Shown here one piece after another: positions 12,380 through 24,340 of a DNA stretch of 64,000 nucleotides. How positions within the stretch are numbered: the first letter of the stretch is position 1; every line of letters starts with the position of its first letter. The stretch is from Chionis minor. Taxonomy: Eukaryota; Chordata; Aves; Charadriiformes; Chionididae. The notes under the pieces are model-generated. The model did not search any database and was not told the origin of the DNA. It saw only the letters and a list, made by a program, of their open reading frames with translations. The stretch is taken from assembly GCA_013398295.1 (NCBI GenBank), contig VZSF01002923.1, forward strand, positions 1-64,000, in the 5' to 3' direction. Both the position numbers and the translations under genes were made by a program.

Positions 12380-12790
12380 TAATTAATTATAATTATTTTC
12401 TCATGGCACTATCAATACAGGCTGCTCGTGTAATGAGGCAGCAGTTCCTGTGTGAAATGCTGAAGCAAGGAATGTAGAACATGTTAAAAAATATTAATCT
12501 ACAAATGAAAATGATTTTAATTGGATTCTGCCTTTAGGGTCGGGTCACTGTTACATTTTCAATCAGAGTTGTCCAGTCAGCAAAGCGGCTACACAGCCCT
12601 TTCAAATGGAAACGGCGAGTGGCTTGCAGAGGTTAATAGGAATGTTGGAAAATAAATAGGTTATTGATTGATAATAACAATAAGCTGACTCCAGTCCTAC
12701 CTTGGTGACCTTCTCTCACCCAACTTAGAGAAAACTCAGTTAGCATCTAATTATGGATCGCCTTACATTCCCATGTATTAATGAGAGTAT
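12380..12790. promoter_or_regulatory. AT-rich island, candidate conserved non-coding element
   Basis: AT-rich block with TTAATTAATTATAATTAT, GATTTTAATTGGATT and GGTTATTGATTGATAAT segments. It has no simple period and no coding potential. It belongs to the series of AT-rich islands that punctuate 3-14 kb. Confidence 0.3.
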
Positions 12791-15700
12791 GCGGCAGCAC
12801 GGGCCATGAGCCTGCTGTCAGCGGAGGGGAGACCCTGGATCGTGGCCGGCCGGGTGGCCGTGACCACTCCAGAAGGAGAGAGCCAGCACAGAGGACCCTA
12901 CAGCACGGTGGACCAAACCTGTTCACCAGAAATCACGCTGATCCCTTCTCCTTCCCAGCCCTCCCTGCCGTGCCGCAGGCTCCGCTGCTGCCAGGGCCAC
13001 CCGTATCTTCCAGGCTGATGGGCACAGAGTTTTTATCTAGCGAGCTTCTCCCTCGGGAACAGCCAGGCTGTTATCTCACTAGCACTGATCCAGAGGCTTT
13101 TCCTTTATAAAACATCCCTGCCTGGCGGGAAGGCAGGTCCCTGCGAGGATGCTCGCCCGGCTGGGGCTGCCGCCAGCGCTGCCACGGTGCGCATTGCTCC
13201 AGGGGGGGTTAAATATTTATTGTGGTGCCCAACCAAGTGGCCATCACTGCCTCCTTCTGCAAAGGTGGCAGAAGAAAGGATGGTGGCTTTGCACACGCGG
13301 AAGTTTGTAACTGATATTTTAATTGCTTCAAGATGTGCCAGGATCTCCTGTCTTAAGCTTCAGCTTTACTCATTATTCCACATATGGCCTTCGGCTCTGT
13401 TTGCTGCAAGATATGAAATAGTCATAACCATCTGGGAAACAAGTGGATCCCAGCCGGCTGGCGCAGCTCTTGTGGATGGAGTCTCTTCCGCGCCCAGAGG
13501 CGAGCAGCCATGCCGACTGCCCCGGTGCAGAAGGCGCCCACTGAAACCCTGTCCCACAGGGAGATGCCATCGCTGCCTGCACAGCAGTGCGCTGGTGCCT
13601 GCAGCATCCCATTTTTCCCATTTAAGGTGCATTGGTTCTTCCCTGATTTCCCCTGGTTTCCAGGGAGTATTTCCACGCAGACCCTCCCAGGACAGCGGGC
13701 AGAGTGACCCAACAGTTCCAGGCATGGCTCATGGGGGTGCAGAGCTGCCGGCAGTGCACAGCTCGCACAGGATTTCCTCGGGAATGGCGCTTGGCCGTGC
13801 AGGAGGCGGAGCGTTAGCAGGTATGAATGTGTTTCCCCAGCTAGCACCACCACAGCCCTGGGTGTAAACGCTGTGAAAAGGCCCAGACACCCAAAATATT
13901 CCCAAAACAGGTTTCATTTTGCACTGCCCATCTTTTTATAATTTTCAGAATCTTAACTCAGTGGAGCATTAGTTGTGGGAATGAGAAGAGGCCAGAAATA
14001 AATGAAATCAAGAGAGAAGCACAGTTTGGGACTTCATGGTTTTAATTAGTCTTACTTCCACCTTCCTAATGAGGTTAGGTCAAGAGGCTGCACGTGCAGC
14101 CACATTTCAATCCACACCGTGACACTCAGGCCAAACACAGTCCCCCTGTGGTGTCCCTGCAAGCTGCTGGGGACCGCAAACGCATGATGCTTCCCAGGAT
14201 CAAGCATCAGCACTTGTGGAAAAACCTCACCAGGGGTCCCCGTGATGGGCGCGTTGCACGGTTACAGCCCTGCCACAGCCGGCCACCTCCAGCACCCACA
14301 GGTTGAGCATGGCTCTGTTTGCCTCCTGGAGTGAAGGCAGGGAGGGGAAAATGGAAAATCAAATTTAAATTTTTTTTTTCATGTAATTTTTTGCAAAACC
14401 GGGAAGAGGAGAGACACTAAGACCTCTTCACACAGCGTGGTGCAGCTGGGACTCGTGGCAGAGCTGTGGGCACCACGATGTTTCACAGCTCCTGAGCTAT
14501 ATCCACCCACAACGTGCATCTTGTGACCCCCCATGGGCCCTCTGCACCCGCTCGAGAGATCAGTGCCAGTGCAGGCAAAGCCGGGCAGGGTGAGAGCCAG
14601 GGGAAGAGGGACAGACCCAGGATCTGGGGTGTCTAGCGGGTCCGAGCCTCCCCCCATGGTGGTGGCAGCCTCTTGAGGCTCCGGACATGGGCATTTTGCC
14701 CACATGCTGCCCCAGGACCTGCTCACCGGGCTGGCACCCTGCCTGCATCCCCCGGCTCCCTCAGCGGCTGTACAGCTGGCACAGGGATACCCGGCAAAGC
14801 CAGGGTTGCTCAGGGCTTTCACAATCCTGCTGGCAAAGCCCTTCCCATGGGCATCCTTCGCGGCTCCCTGCCTGCGGTGGCAGAGGCACCCGCGCTGCTC
14901 GCAGCCGCTCACAGAAATGCCACGTATCAATTTCCCCGAATCGCTTCGCAATTTGATGCAAATGAACAACATTTCTCTTGCTTGTACACATTTTCTGTCA
15001 ACATGTGTTTGAGAGACTTGCTGTGACATGTCAAAATGCTGCTTTTAACCGGGGGGAAAATAAACACGGCGGTTTGGCTGCTGTCTTCCCGCACCACCGG
15101 GAATGCCCAGGCAGGGGCCAAAGCTGGGGGCCTCTTCCCCGCAGCCGCGGCAGCCGGTGGTTTTCCAGCTTCCCTCCTAGATGAGGGCCAGGCAAACGCC
15201 GCATCCCTGCTCTGCGTGACCATCAGTGCCCCCGGGGTTGGAGCTGCCACCTTGTCCAAAACGCCTCCTCCGCAGCTGCGGTGGCACCCCCGGGCAGCGC
15301 AGGATGGGGGCTGCCACTGCCAGCTCCTGCAGGTCCCTCCTGTGCTCCCCTGCCCGATCCGTGGAGGGGTCCGGGATGAGCCTGATCCCACTGGGAGCAA
15401 GGCAGGGATACGCCAGACCGCAGCGCTGCCGCAGACATGGGTTTGGGGTCCCCTCGCTCCCATGCCCCCCATTGCCCCCCACGCTGGGCGGGAGCCTGCA
15501 GGAGCTTGTGGCGGCTGTGGGACAGCTGGAGCGCTGGTCTCCAGCCCCGTCCCCGGGGTGGGGGGGGGGGGGTTGGGATGCTCTGCAGCACCCAGGCACA
15601 TCTTCCAGCCGCCCCGCGGGATGGGGGGGGACACGGACGGGTCCCCCTGCCCCCGCTTCTGCCGGCGCAGGGCTGCGGGCAGGGCTTTCCTGGAGCACGA

Positions 15701-17262
15701 GCTCCACCTGCCGCCGCCCTCCCGGGCCGGGCCGGTACCGACGGATCCCGGCGCCCCCCCCGGGCAGGGCAGGCGGCACCCTGCANGGGTCCCGGCTGGC
15801 AGCGGTGACCCCGCAGCCCCGGCGCGCTGCCCGCGGTCACTTTCCCCCTGCAGGTCCACCCTCCGGCAGGGCCCGGGGAGGGGACACCCCTCCTGCGCCC
15901 TCCCGCAGTGCCCTGCCCCAGCCGCCGTGCGACAAAGCCCCTTCTATCCCACCGGGCACCCAGGGACGGTGGCACTTCTGTCCCATCCTGCCCTGGCGCC
16001 CCGTGGGGTGGCCCTGGCTGCTCAGCGGGGTGCTGAGATGGCCGTGGTGAGACCAGCCCATCCTGCCCCTGTGCTGTGCCCCATGGCGTGGTGCGCACGG
16101 GAGCTGCGGCACCCCCAGAGCATCCTCACCAGTGTCCCCCAGCACCCCCCACCCTGCCCCACAAAGACACCAGACTGCAGGCTGTTTGCACACGTGCCAT
16201 GTTCACAGCAGACATTACAGGGAGTAGCGACGTCCTCGGGGGGCCATGGGGACACACGGGGCTCCCGCTCACACTGCTGAGGCAGCCCCGGGACCCCCTT
16301 CCCCAGAGCATCCTCACCCCATGCCAGCGCTCAGCCCTGCTCCTGTGCCCACCGCGGCTGTGCCCGCTCCCACCGCGCTGGGTGACGGGTGGCAGCGGGG
16401 TCCCAGCAGAGCAGGAGCAGCCCTGGCCAGCTCGGGCTTGTGTGCCCTGGGCAGGACGGTGCACCCCAGGACCAGGCACAATCCCTGGATCTCCGCTCAC
16501 GTCGCTGCTGGGGTGACCTGGCCCCGTGCCCGGTGTCACTGCAGCTGCTAAAGTGGGATCTGCACATCACGTCCTGCTTGCGCCGCTGCCTTCCCTCTTC
16601 AGACAGCTCTGGGGGCACCAGCAATGGGGTCGGACAGACAGACAGCCTGACTGACTCCTCTCCCAGCCAAGGGAAATAAACAGGGAGCAGGGGCAGGGAG
16701 ACCTGAGGTGCTGAGACAGCAAAGGAGCAACCTGGCTCTTTGGTGAAGCCTCTCTTGCCCCCTGTCCCCTCTCTGTTCACAAGGGGTGGCCCTGCAGGGG
16801 GCCAGTAGCCATCCAGCAGGTACTGGTAGCCTGTTTGTGAGCAGCACTTGCCCTCTGCGTCCTCTGGGCCATCTGGGTGACTTGTGGTCCCATCAATCTC
16901 TTGGTGACCAGCCTGGGGAGGTCCCCCTGGGCACAAGGCTGGCTGGAAGGCTGATCTGGAGCTGAAAAGGGGGTCCACGGGGGCAGCGAGGGCAGCCCCT
17001 CAGGACGGGCGGGCTCTGACAAGACCTGCCCAGTGCTCATGGTGCCCCTGACCTCTGCAGGAGCCGTGAACCCGCCTGCCCCATGCCCAGCCCAGCTCAT
17101 CCTTCCGCTGCCCCTTCCCCCGGGTCCTTCCCATCCCACCTCTGCTTGACCCCCTGCCACCAACCTGCAGCAGGGCCCTGCCTCCCCCTCCAGTCAAACA
17201 CAGGAGCATCAGCCCAAAAATCCCCCCTGGCCCCAGGTGTGCAGAGGAAAGGGAGGTGCGTG
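12791..17262. other. Non-coding, no gene seen
   Basis: Mostly GC-rich, with a smaller AT-rich patch at 13,860-14,080 and a poly-T run near 14,370. Long open frames on both strands at 14.9-16.3 kb are low-complexity and mutually overlapping. A single unresolved base sits at 15786. An AATAAA on the minus strand lies near 13,217-13,222 and could serve a leftward transcript such as the MIAT-like RNA. No exon supports that link. Confidence 0.45.
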
Positions 17263-19301
17263 GTTAGTGAGGTTAAGGTGGAGGTTGAGCAGCCACGGAG
17301 CTGGGTAGGGAGAGGAGCCCCATCAGCAAGGGAGCCCAGCGAGACCCCCCCATCCGGGCTGAAGGACCGGGCTGTGGCTGGTGCAGACCAGGGATGCCAA
17401 GGGGAGGTGTGCAGCGGTGCTGCGTGAACCCGGCCAGCCGGGGGACCTCGCTCCAGCTCTGCCTCCCAACAGCAGGTGGGAGAGCTGCCATCAGGTGAGA
17501 CTGAAGCCAGCCAGCAATGCTGGGTTATCTGGAGAGGTCTCGTCATGGGGTTAGTGAGCACAAGCCACAGCCATCAAGGGCAGGGGAAGAGAGAGCAGCT
17601 GGAGCTGGATGCTGGCTGGATATATACACCCCCCGGACACAGCTGCCCTCACCCTGGGTTGAGGCAGCCCCCCCACTGCTGTGTCCCCCCAGCAGCCACG
17701 GTCTGGGATGTCCTCCTGAGCCAGCCCCCGTCCTGGCCAGCAGCACAGGGCCGCCGTTCTCTCCTGGCGCAGCGCTTGGTTCTGCCCCGCTGGTCATGGC
17801 AGCACTGCTGCTGGCACAGCAAGCACTTAACAATGCTGACGGTGTCTCCCCACAGATCGCCAGCCTGCATGCCAAACCCGTAGAGAACCTGGAGCCTCAG
17901 ACCCCGCAGAATCCCCCTAGAGACAGGGGACACTTATCTGACCAGCAAATGGGCAGAAAGCAAAGCACAGGCTGCATCCCGCTCCCAGCCTTACAGTGCC
18001 CTGGCTCTGCCAGGCAGCTGGCACAGCCACCCTCCGCCGCCTGCTGCCCGGTCCTGCCCGTTCACCTCGTGGCCGGGGGGGACGCAGACACCCTGCAAGT
18101 ACCAACCCAGTGGTTAGATGAAGCCCTCGGCGCCGTGCGGTTAGTCAGGACCACGCTGCCGGCAATGGCTTCCGCATGCATCAGAGGCACAAGATAAACT
18201 GTGGAGAGACAAAGGGAGTGAAGAGGGGAGCGCCCTGCAGCCGCCCCCGCGCCCGCGTGCCGATGCAGGGAGCAGCACGAGACCATTCCCCATGACAGGT
18301 GAACCGGGGCCCCAGGAGAGCCCCCAGCTCAGGCTCTGGTGGAGCTCATGGCAACAGCATTGCTTTTTGGCTGAATCTCTCTGGAAACTAGCTTTGCTGG
18401 ACCTTTGTGGCCATTACCGATTGCGATTAACGGTTTCCACATCGTCCTGTTTCCACTCAGCCTCTTTTCTTCATTTAGTCGCATGCAATTTCTTGAAAAA
18501 CAGAAGGCCAATAGGGAAATTTTCAAAGCCCCCCAGCCTGAGCATCTTCCTTTCCATCGCACCAAACGGGAGACAAAGATGCTCAGCAGCACTGGAAGTT
18601 GGGCTGCTGCAAGTTAATAACCAAGAGTCCAGGAGGAGGCCACTGTTCATTTGTCATGGCGAATAGCATCCAAGAGTTAAAGTGCAAAGAGAATTTGTTA
18701 GTAGCAATAGAGAAACAAGTCAGGAACGATTAGTACAGGCGGTTAGTAACAGAAGCATGGCACAATCGGTCTGACTTAGAGGACATACATACACTGGAAG
18801 AGAAATGAAGAGAAAAGCGGCAACGGTTAGTTTGTTTAATTCAGTTCAGGAATGTGTTAGTAACAGAGATCTACTGGCTTAAAAAGGAACTGAAAAGCTT
18901 CTGCTGATAAAACCGTTTTAGGCTCCTAGTCAGCAACAGACTCCACAGGCAGACCCGGCCACCGCGAGCCGGGGAGAAACCCTCTCCTCGTGCCGGCGAG
19001 GGCTGCCTGCGCGGGGCAGGGGCTGCCCGCTGCCTCTCCTGCCCGCTGCAGGGGCTGCCCAGCCCTGCCTGTGCAGCCTGTCGCCAACGCAGCAACACCC
19101 GACACTTACAAACCTACTTACCCAGCTTTTCCATTCCCCTTTAAAGACAGCGCGGGCTGTCCGCGGTTAGTGGGAGGCGAGACAAGGCCGGTTAGTAGGG
19201 CATGCGCTGGAGCCGGTTAGTGGGTTAGTCCGTTGGCCAGGGCCTTCACCAGCCCTCGGCACCCCCGGCAGAGGGGCAGCAGGGGTCCCAGCGGGTTAGT
19301 A
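17263..19301 (-). ncRNA. MIAT/Gomafu-like lncRNA, ACTAAC-repeat region
   Basis: The plus strand carries GTTAGT at 17263, 17550, 18140, 18697, 18742, 18826, 18856, 19166, 19191, 19216, 19224 and 19295. A minus-strand RNA would therefore carry ACTAAC. Nine copies fall in 605 bp, where about 0.15 are expected by chance per strand. Five are exact TACTAAC, and two of these sit in the longer form GTTACTAAC. Tandem UACUAAC motifs matching the intron branch-point consensus are the conserved signature of Gomafu/MIAT, a nuclear-retained neuronal lncRNA reported to bind SF1, QKI and CELF proteins. In mammals MIAT lies just downstream of CRYBA4 on the same strand, and that is the arrangement here. The coordinates mark only the motif region. 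Exon boundaries, the start and the 3' end could not be resolved. Confidence 0.7.
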
Positions 19302-22300
19302 GGTTAATATCGGAGCACAGCGCAGCATGCAGAGCCGGTCCCGGTTAGCCCCCCCCGCCGACGGGGGGGCACTTTCCCAGGGGTGGGAATGCTTGGCTCT
19401 TACAGAAGCAGCGGGGCTCCGGCTCGTGGGAGCAGGAGGCATTTTTGGGCTTTGCGACTGGATTGAATTTGGGATGGTGTTAGCAGAGGGTTTAGCCTGC
19501 ATAAAGCAACCTGCTTTCTGAATTAAATGCACTGTAGGCATCTGCCCCATCCTCCCTGGTGGGGAGGTACGAACCACCCCGAGCAGCGTGTGCTCCCACG
19601 CAGCACGTTTCCCACCCCCAGTACTGGTGAAGACAGGAGGGGGGCTGCACAGAGGAGACAATGCCAGCAGTGCCAGACTGTGACTTATTGCAAGGCTCCG
19701 AGGCAAGGGTGCTAAAGGAGCTGGAAGAAGCAGAGAGAAGGAAGGGGTGAAAGTATCGCTGGCGGTGCCTCGAGCAGGGCTTCTGCCGAGGCAGTGACGG
19801 CTGCTCTGGGTTTCCACCAAGCTCCCGCTGTCCATGGAGGGAGGAGGAGGTCCAGCAGGGGGAAAACCATGATATGGAGCAGAGGAAAGATGCCTGATAG
19901 CTTATCCCTTACCTATCAGGAGCTGCCTCTCCAGAGAGCCGACTGGAGGAGGGGGCAGCCTAGCGGTGCTGATCACCAACGGACAGCACGAGCAGCAACT
20001 CTACCCTGTGCCCCAAGAAATAAGGCTGGGAAGAGGCATCAAGGGCACCCTCTGCCCCGTGTTACTCTGGGTGACCTCCTCCTGCAGCACTAGCTCCCTC
20101 TGGTCACCACGAGGATGCTTCTCCGTTTTGGAATTCAAGGAGCTGTAACACCTGCCACGAGCTGTGCCTGCCCTCAGCCCCCACCTCACCGCACGCCCAG
20201 CCCTCCCGCCTGCTCAGGGCACGCTTGTAGGAGTGGGCTGCTTGGCTAGGCATGGTCACACACACTTATGGGGCCACTGTCGTCCCCACAGAGCCCCACA
20301 GAGGCCATGCCACAGGCTTCTCGGGAGGAGGAGGCACTGCCCATATCCCTCCCCGTGCTCCAGGCTGCTCCACAAACCAGGTGTTTTCTCAAAGCAGAGG
20401 GGAGGCAGGGTCCCGCTGGGCACTTCCAGAGCAGAAAGCATCAGGTCTTTCCTGACAGAAGGATGGATGGGCAGGATTAGTGGGACACCCAGGGTCCCTT
20501 TGAGCTCTGGCCATCATGTCTCCTCGAGGAGCTGGCACAGCTCCACTCCTGTCCCCTTCCCTTTCTCCCTCCTCCTACACTGCATTCAGTGAAGGGGACA
20601 GGTCTCATACTGCCCATGCCCTGCCCATTGCTGGGGAGGGGACACAGGGACTCCCATGCACTGGGTCTGGCTGGGATGGAGCAGCAGGGGGGAAGGGGAC
20701 CCCAGCACCTTGTAGGAAAACCACGCGCACACACAGACCCATGTCCTCAGGTGTCACCACTGCCGTGTCTTCGGCCATGTCCCCCGCAGCGGCCAGGCTC
20801 GTGGCTCCAGCCCATGGCAGCCAGCACCAGGTTGCTCTGCTGTGGCCGGCCCAGCTCTGGCATCCATGCGCGCGCAGCGATTGCGGCTCGCCGAGCCCCG
20901 TCTCCCCTCCAGGCACGGCCGGTCTGGCCAGTCAGGAGCTGAGGCTGTGCCCCTGGGACTGGTGGCACTGGGGAGCAGAGATGCTGTGAGACCCTGGGCA
21001 GCGCAGTGGCCTCTCCCTCCCCACCACTGGGCATGTGTGGGGGATGCATCCTCTCATGCAGGTGGCCCTGGGGACAATGTGACCCCACAGACCCAGATGG
21101 GAGTCTGGGGAGAGGCCATGAGGGGATGGGACCCCAGGGAGGAAAGCTGGCTCTCTGCTACCCAGAGCCCTCCTGGGTCACAAGAGGGGAGAGCATGGTG
21201 TTGGCACCGTCCACGTCCCCCTCCCCAGGGTTCCTACCTGCGGTCACCGGCTACATGAGTGCCGTGCAATGTCCCCCCGTCCTGTCTGGTTGCTCCACCG
21301 CAGAGGCCGCGCAGGGGACTGTGTGTGAACAGACCTCAGGTCAGTCATTAGCAGCTGCAAAAGAAAGCAACCAACGCAGCAAGGGAGAGCAACGCGGTGC
21401 CATCGTCCCCAGGCAGAGCCGAGCCGAGCTGGTGGGGGATGCATTGTGCTGCTGGGGGCCTGGCAGGAGGGCCAGGCAGAGCAGGGCAGGCAGGAACACA
21501 GACAGAGCCTCCCTTGGCTCCCCTGCCATTCCCTGTGGCTCCCCCATCCCCACAGGATTAAAGCCCTGAGGCAGCATCCTCTGCTCTGAACCCCCCCGCT
21601 GCTGGCACTGCTCCTGGTCCCCGGTGCTGCCCAAAGCTGAGGGCAAAGAAGGGGCTGGATCCTGTGGGACAGGGATGTAAGACCTCTGCAGGGGGAGATG
21701 CCGTGCCAGCGCCTGAGCCTGCCCTGCGCAACTCCCCTCTCCCGTGCACTGGGCTGCCCTGGGGAGCAGGGAACAGCCCAGGCATCTTCGCAGCTCAGGC
21801 AAAGTAACACCCCTGTCCTGGAGCTGCCTCAGGGCAATGCCCAGCTGCCTCCTGCAGCGGATGAGCCCCCTGCCCTGTGGGTGTCCCCACAAAGCCAGCG
21901 CTGCCTCTCGGTGACAGCAGCTCGTGTGGCCGCAGGAGGCTGGTGCTGGGCTCTGCTGCAGGCGGCAGCGGGGCAGAGGCAGGCAGCGCGCAGGTTGGGG
22001 AGCAGGAGCCTTGGGGCAGCTCCAGCCCACGCTCCCGGTGGGGACCTGAGCTCACCCCCTGCATGGGTCTGCTCAGCCCTGTGGCCAAGGAAATGGCCCC
22101 TCTCTCTCCTGTGCCTGTCTCCTTGCAGAGCTGGGGGGAGCCGGACCCACCACCAGGCACAGGGAAGGACCACGCCAGAAATGGTGGCAATGCCCCAAAC
22201 TGTCTGTCCCCGTCTGCTGCTGAAAATCCCAGCAATGAGGGCAGGGACTGTCTTCCACTGCCTCTGCTGCTTCTGCCACTGCCGCTGTCACTGCCACGGC

Positions 22301-23639
22301 TGCTGCTGTCACTGTCACTGCCACCGCTGCCTCTGCCCCTGCCCTGTGGTTAAACTGGGTCACTTGGATCCTGTGCATCCCGCAGGCACTGGCTGTAGCA
22401 GGGCGTCTGGTGGTCACAGCCATGCCACGGCGGGTGTCGCTCCACCTCTGCAGAGATGTGGGCACATGCGGCCGGTGCCCGCAGCCAGCCTGCACTGCCT
22501 GCCCTCCTCCTGGCCCTGCCCGCATGGAAAAGTCACAATGGCAGCGTGTCCCACGGGAGCAGGGCTGTGATGACACTGCAGTTCAGCTGCGGAGCCGCTA
22601 TTGCTTCCCGCGATTCATTGTCTCGGCGTGGTGCAGGCAGTCTCCCGCAGGGATGGCATGGCCAGGCAGCATTTGCAAACCAGCTGCCGCGGGGCCAGGC
22701 TGCGGGAGCCGGGATCAGGCTCAGCGGGAAGGGGGTGGGCAGTGGGAGGCCCTGGAGATGCCGTCGAGCATCTGGCAAATGGATTCCCTGCCTAGATCCA
22801 AGCAGGAGGTGCCTATGGTGGAGCAGGCGGGATGTGTCTGCACGGGGTGACCACTGCAGGATGGTCTCACTCTCGCCCAGCAATGAAACATATCCCAGGA
22901 GACAGGGAGGAGAAAAACCCCTCGTCCCTGTCCCTCGCTGCCACCTGGCAGAGCCCAGGCTCCTGCCGCAGTGGTGCCTGCGCTGCCTCCCTTTGTCTGC
23001 AGCTCTCAGCGCTGGGCAGCCTGGGCAGCCCTGGGAGAAGGTGGGGGGAGAAAGGCTCCCTGCAAACCCAGAAACAGCTGAAAATCTGATTATTTCTGGG
23101 CTCCTCCTGGCTCCCCGGGGAAGGGGAGGTGGGGGTAGGATGTACTCACACACACAAAAGGCAGTGAGACAATGAGGGAGAGAAAATGGCTCCCCAAAAG
23201 GAGCCCAAGTAGCATCTGTCAGGTTAACTCTTTGCAGGGGGATGGGCTGTGCTGAAGCGCCCTGGAGGGGAGCTCGCCCCAGCCTCTTCTCTAACCCCCT
23301 ACCTAAGATCACCAGGTTTAGGAGAAGAAAATGGTGGTTTCAAGGGAAAGAAGTAAACCAGCATTTTGGCTACATTTCCTTCCAGGAGCATTGAAAATCA
23401 GGCAAGAATCCATTTACCTGTCTCGAGCCCTATTCTTGATGAGGTTTCTGAAAAAAAGATACAAACAAGTGGTGCATCAGTTAATCTTAATTTTGGTACG
23501 GGGAGCCGCAGACGGTGCCCAGTTGCCGGGGTGCCACCATCTGGACCGGGCATTGCCCCGCTGGGCCGGCAACATGCTGCGGATGCGCTGCTGCTCCTGC
23601 CCCTGACAAAGGGAGCGGGGCCCAGGCTGCCCCTTGGGT
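19302..23639. other. Non-coding interval between MIAT-like repeats and CRYBA4
   Basis: GC-rich sequence with no recognisable protein exon. If the MIAT-like transcript extends upstream, its 5' exons would fall here or in the next block. A CTGCC/CTGTCACTG-type short repeat occupies 22255-22345. Confidence 0.45.
22255..22345. repeat. CTG/CCACTG-type imperfect hexamer repeat
   Basis: Degenerate alternation of CTGCCACTG, CTGTCACTG and CTGCTGC units over about 90 bp. It produces spurious Cys/His-rich frames on the plus strand. Confidence 0.6.
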
Positions 23640-24340
23640 GAAGTTGGTGGCTCCTGCCATTGCGTGTGGGTTAGGGTGGGAGTTATTTATAACCGGGGAA
23701 TAAGAATATATTGGAGGGGGAATAGGGCATTCGTTTTCGAGACCGAGCGGACGGACAGCAGCCTCCCGGGAGCGATGCCCGCAGGACCAGCCGTGTCCCG
23801 GGGCAGCATCTCTCCCTGCTCCTGTCCCTGCATCGCGCCCCGAGGTGGAGGGCAGCCCCCGGGGCTCCGCCTGACGCCCCTGCGCCCCCGGGTCCCCCCA
23901 GCGCCTGGAGAGGAGCCACATTTCCATCCGGAGAACAGCGGAGAGAAACGTAAGATGCGGCTTTACCTGATTTCCAGGGGAGGGCTGGGCTCGGGGACCG
24001 CCGGGCTCCGCACGCTCCTGGCCGCCGCGCAGCTTCTTTGTGCTGGAGCTTTCCAGAGAGCATCCCTGAGGAAGATATTGCCATGCAAACTCCTCCTCCC
24101 CGCAGCCCCCGCCGGGCCCGCCCGGCCCTACCTACGGCGCAGGAGGATGCTGCAACTCCCATTAAATTTTAATGCTGGAAATGCGGCCGAATCACCTTCC
24201 CCCCCCTGCCTTCCCCACCTCCCGCACCCCGCCTGCCCGCGGCCCCTCACCGCTCCTGCTGCGCCAGACCCCGGGGACACCCACCCCCTCTGCAGCCGGA
24301 CCACGGTGGCGACCGGCCACGGCCACCACTGCAAAGGCCA
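23640..24340 (-). promoter_or_regulatory. CpG-rich block with TATA-like motif, candidate promoter
   Basis: Positions 23,740-24,330 are GC-rich with many CpGs. Just downstream on the minus strand, near 23,686-23,696, is a TATAAATA-like sequence (CCGGTTATAAATAACT on the minus strand). A leftward transcript from here would cross the ACTAAC cluster, so this could be the 5' end of the MIAT-like gene. This is a positional inference only. Confidence 0.2.

Noticed and set aside
15036..16280. 414-codon plus-strand open frame
   Set aside because: GC-rich, Pro/Ala/Arg-biased, overlaps long frames on the other strand, crosses an N and shows no domain. Expected by chance in this composition.
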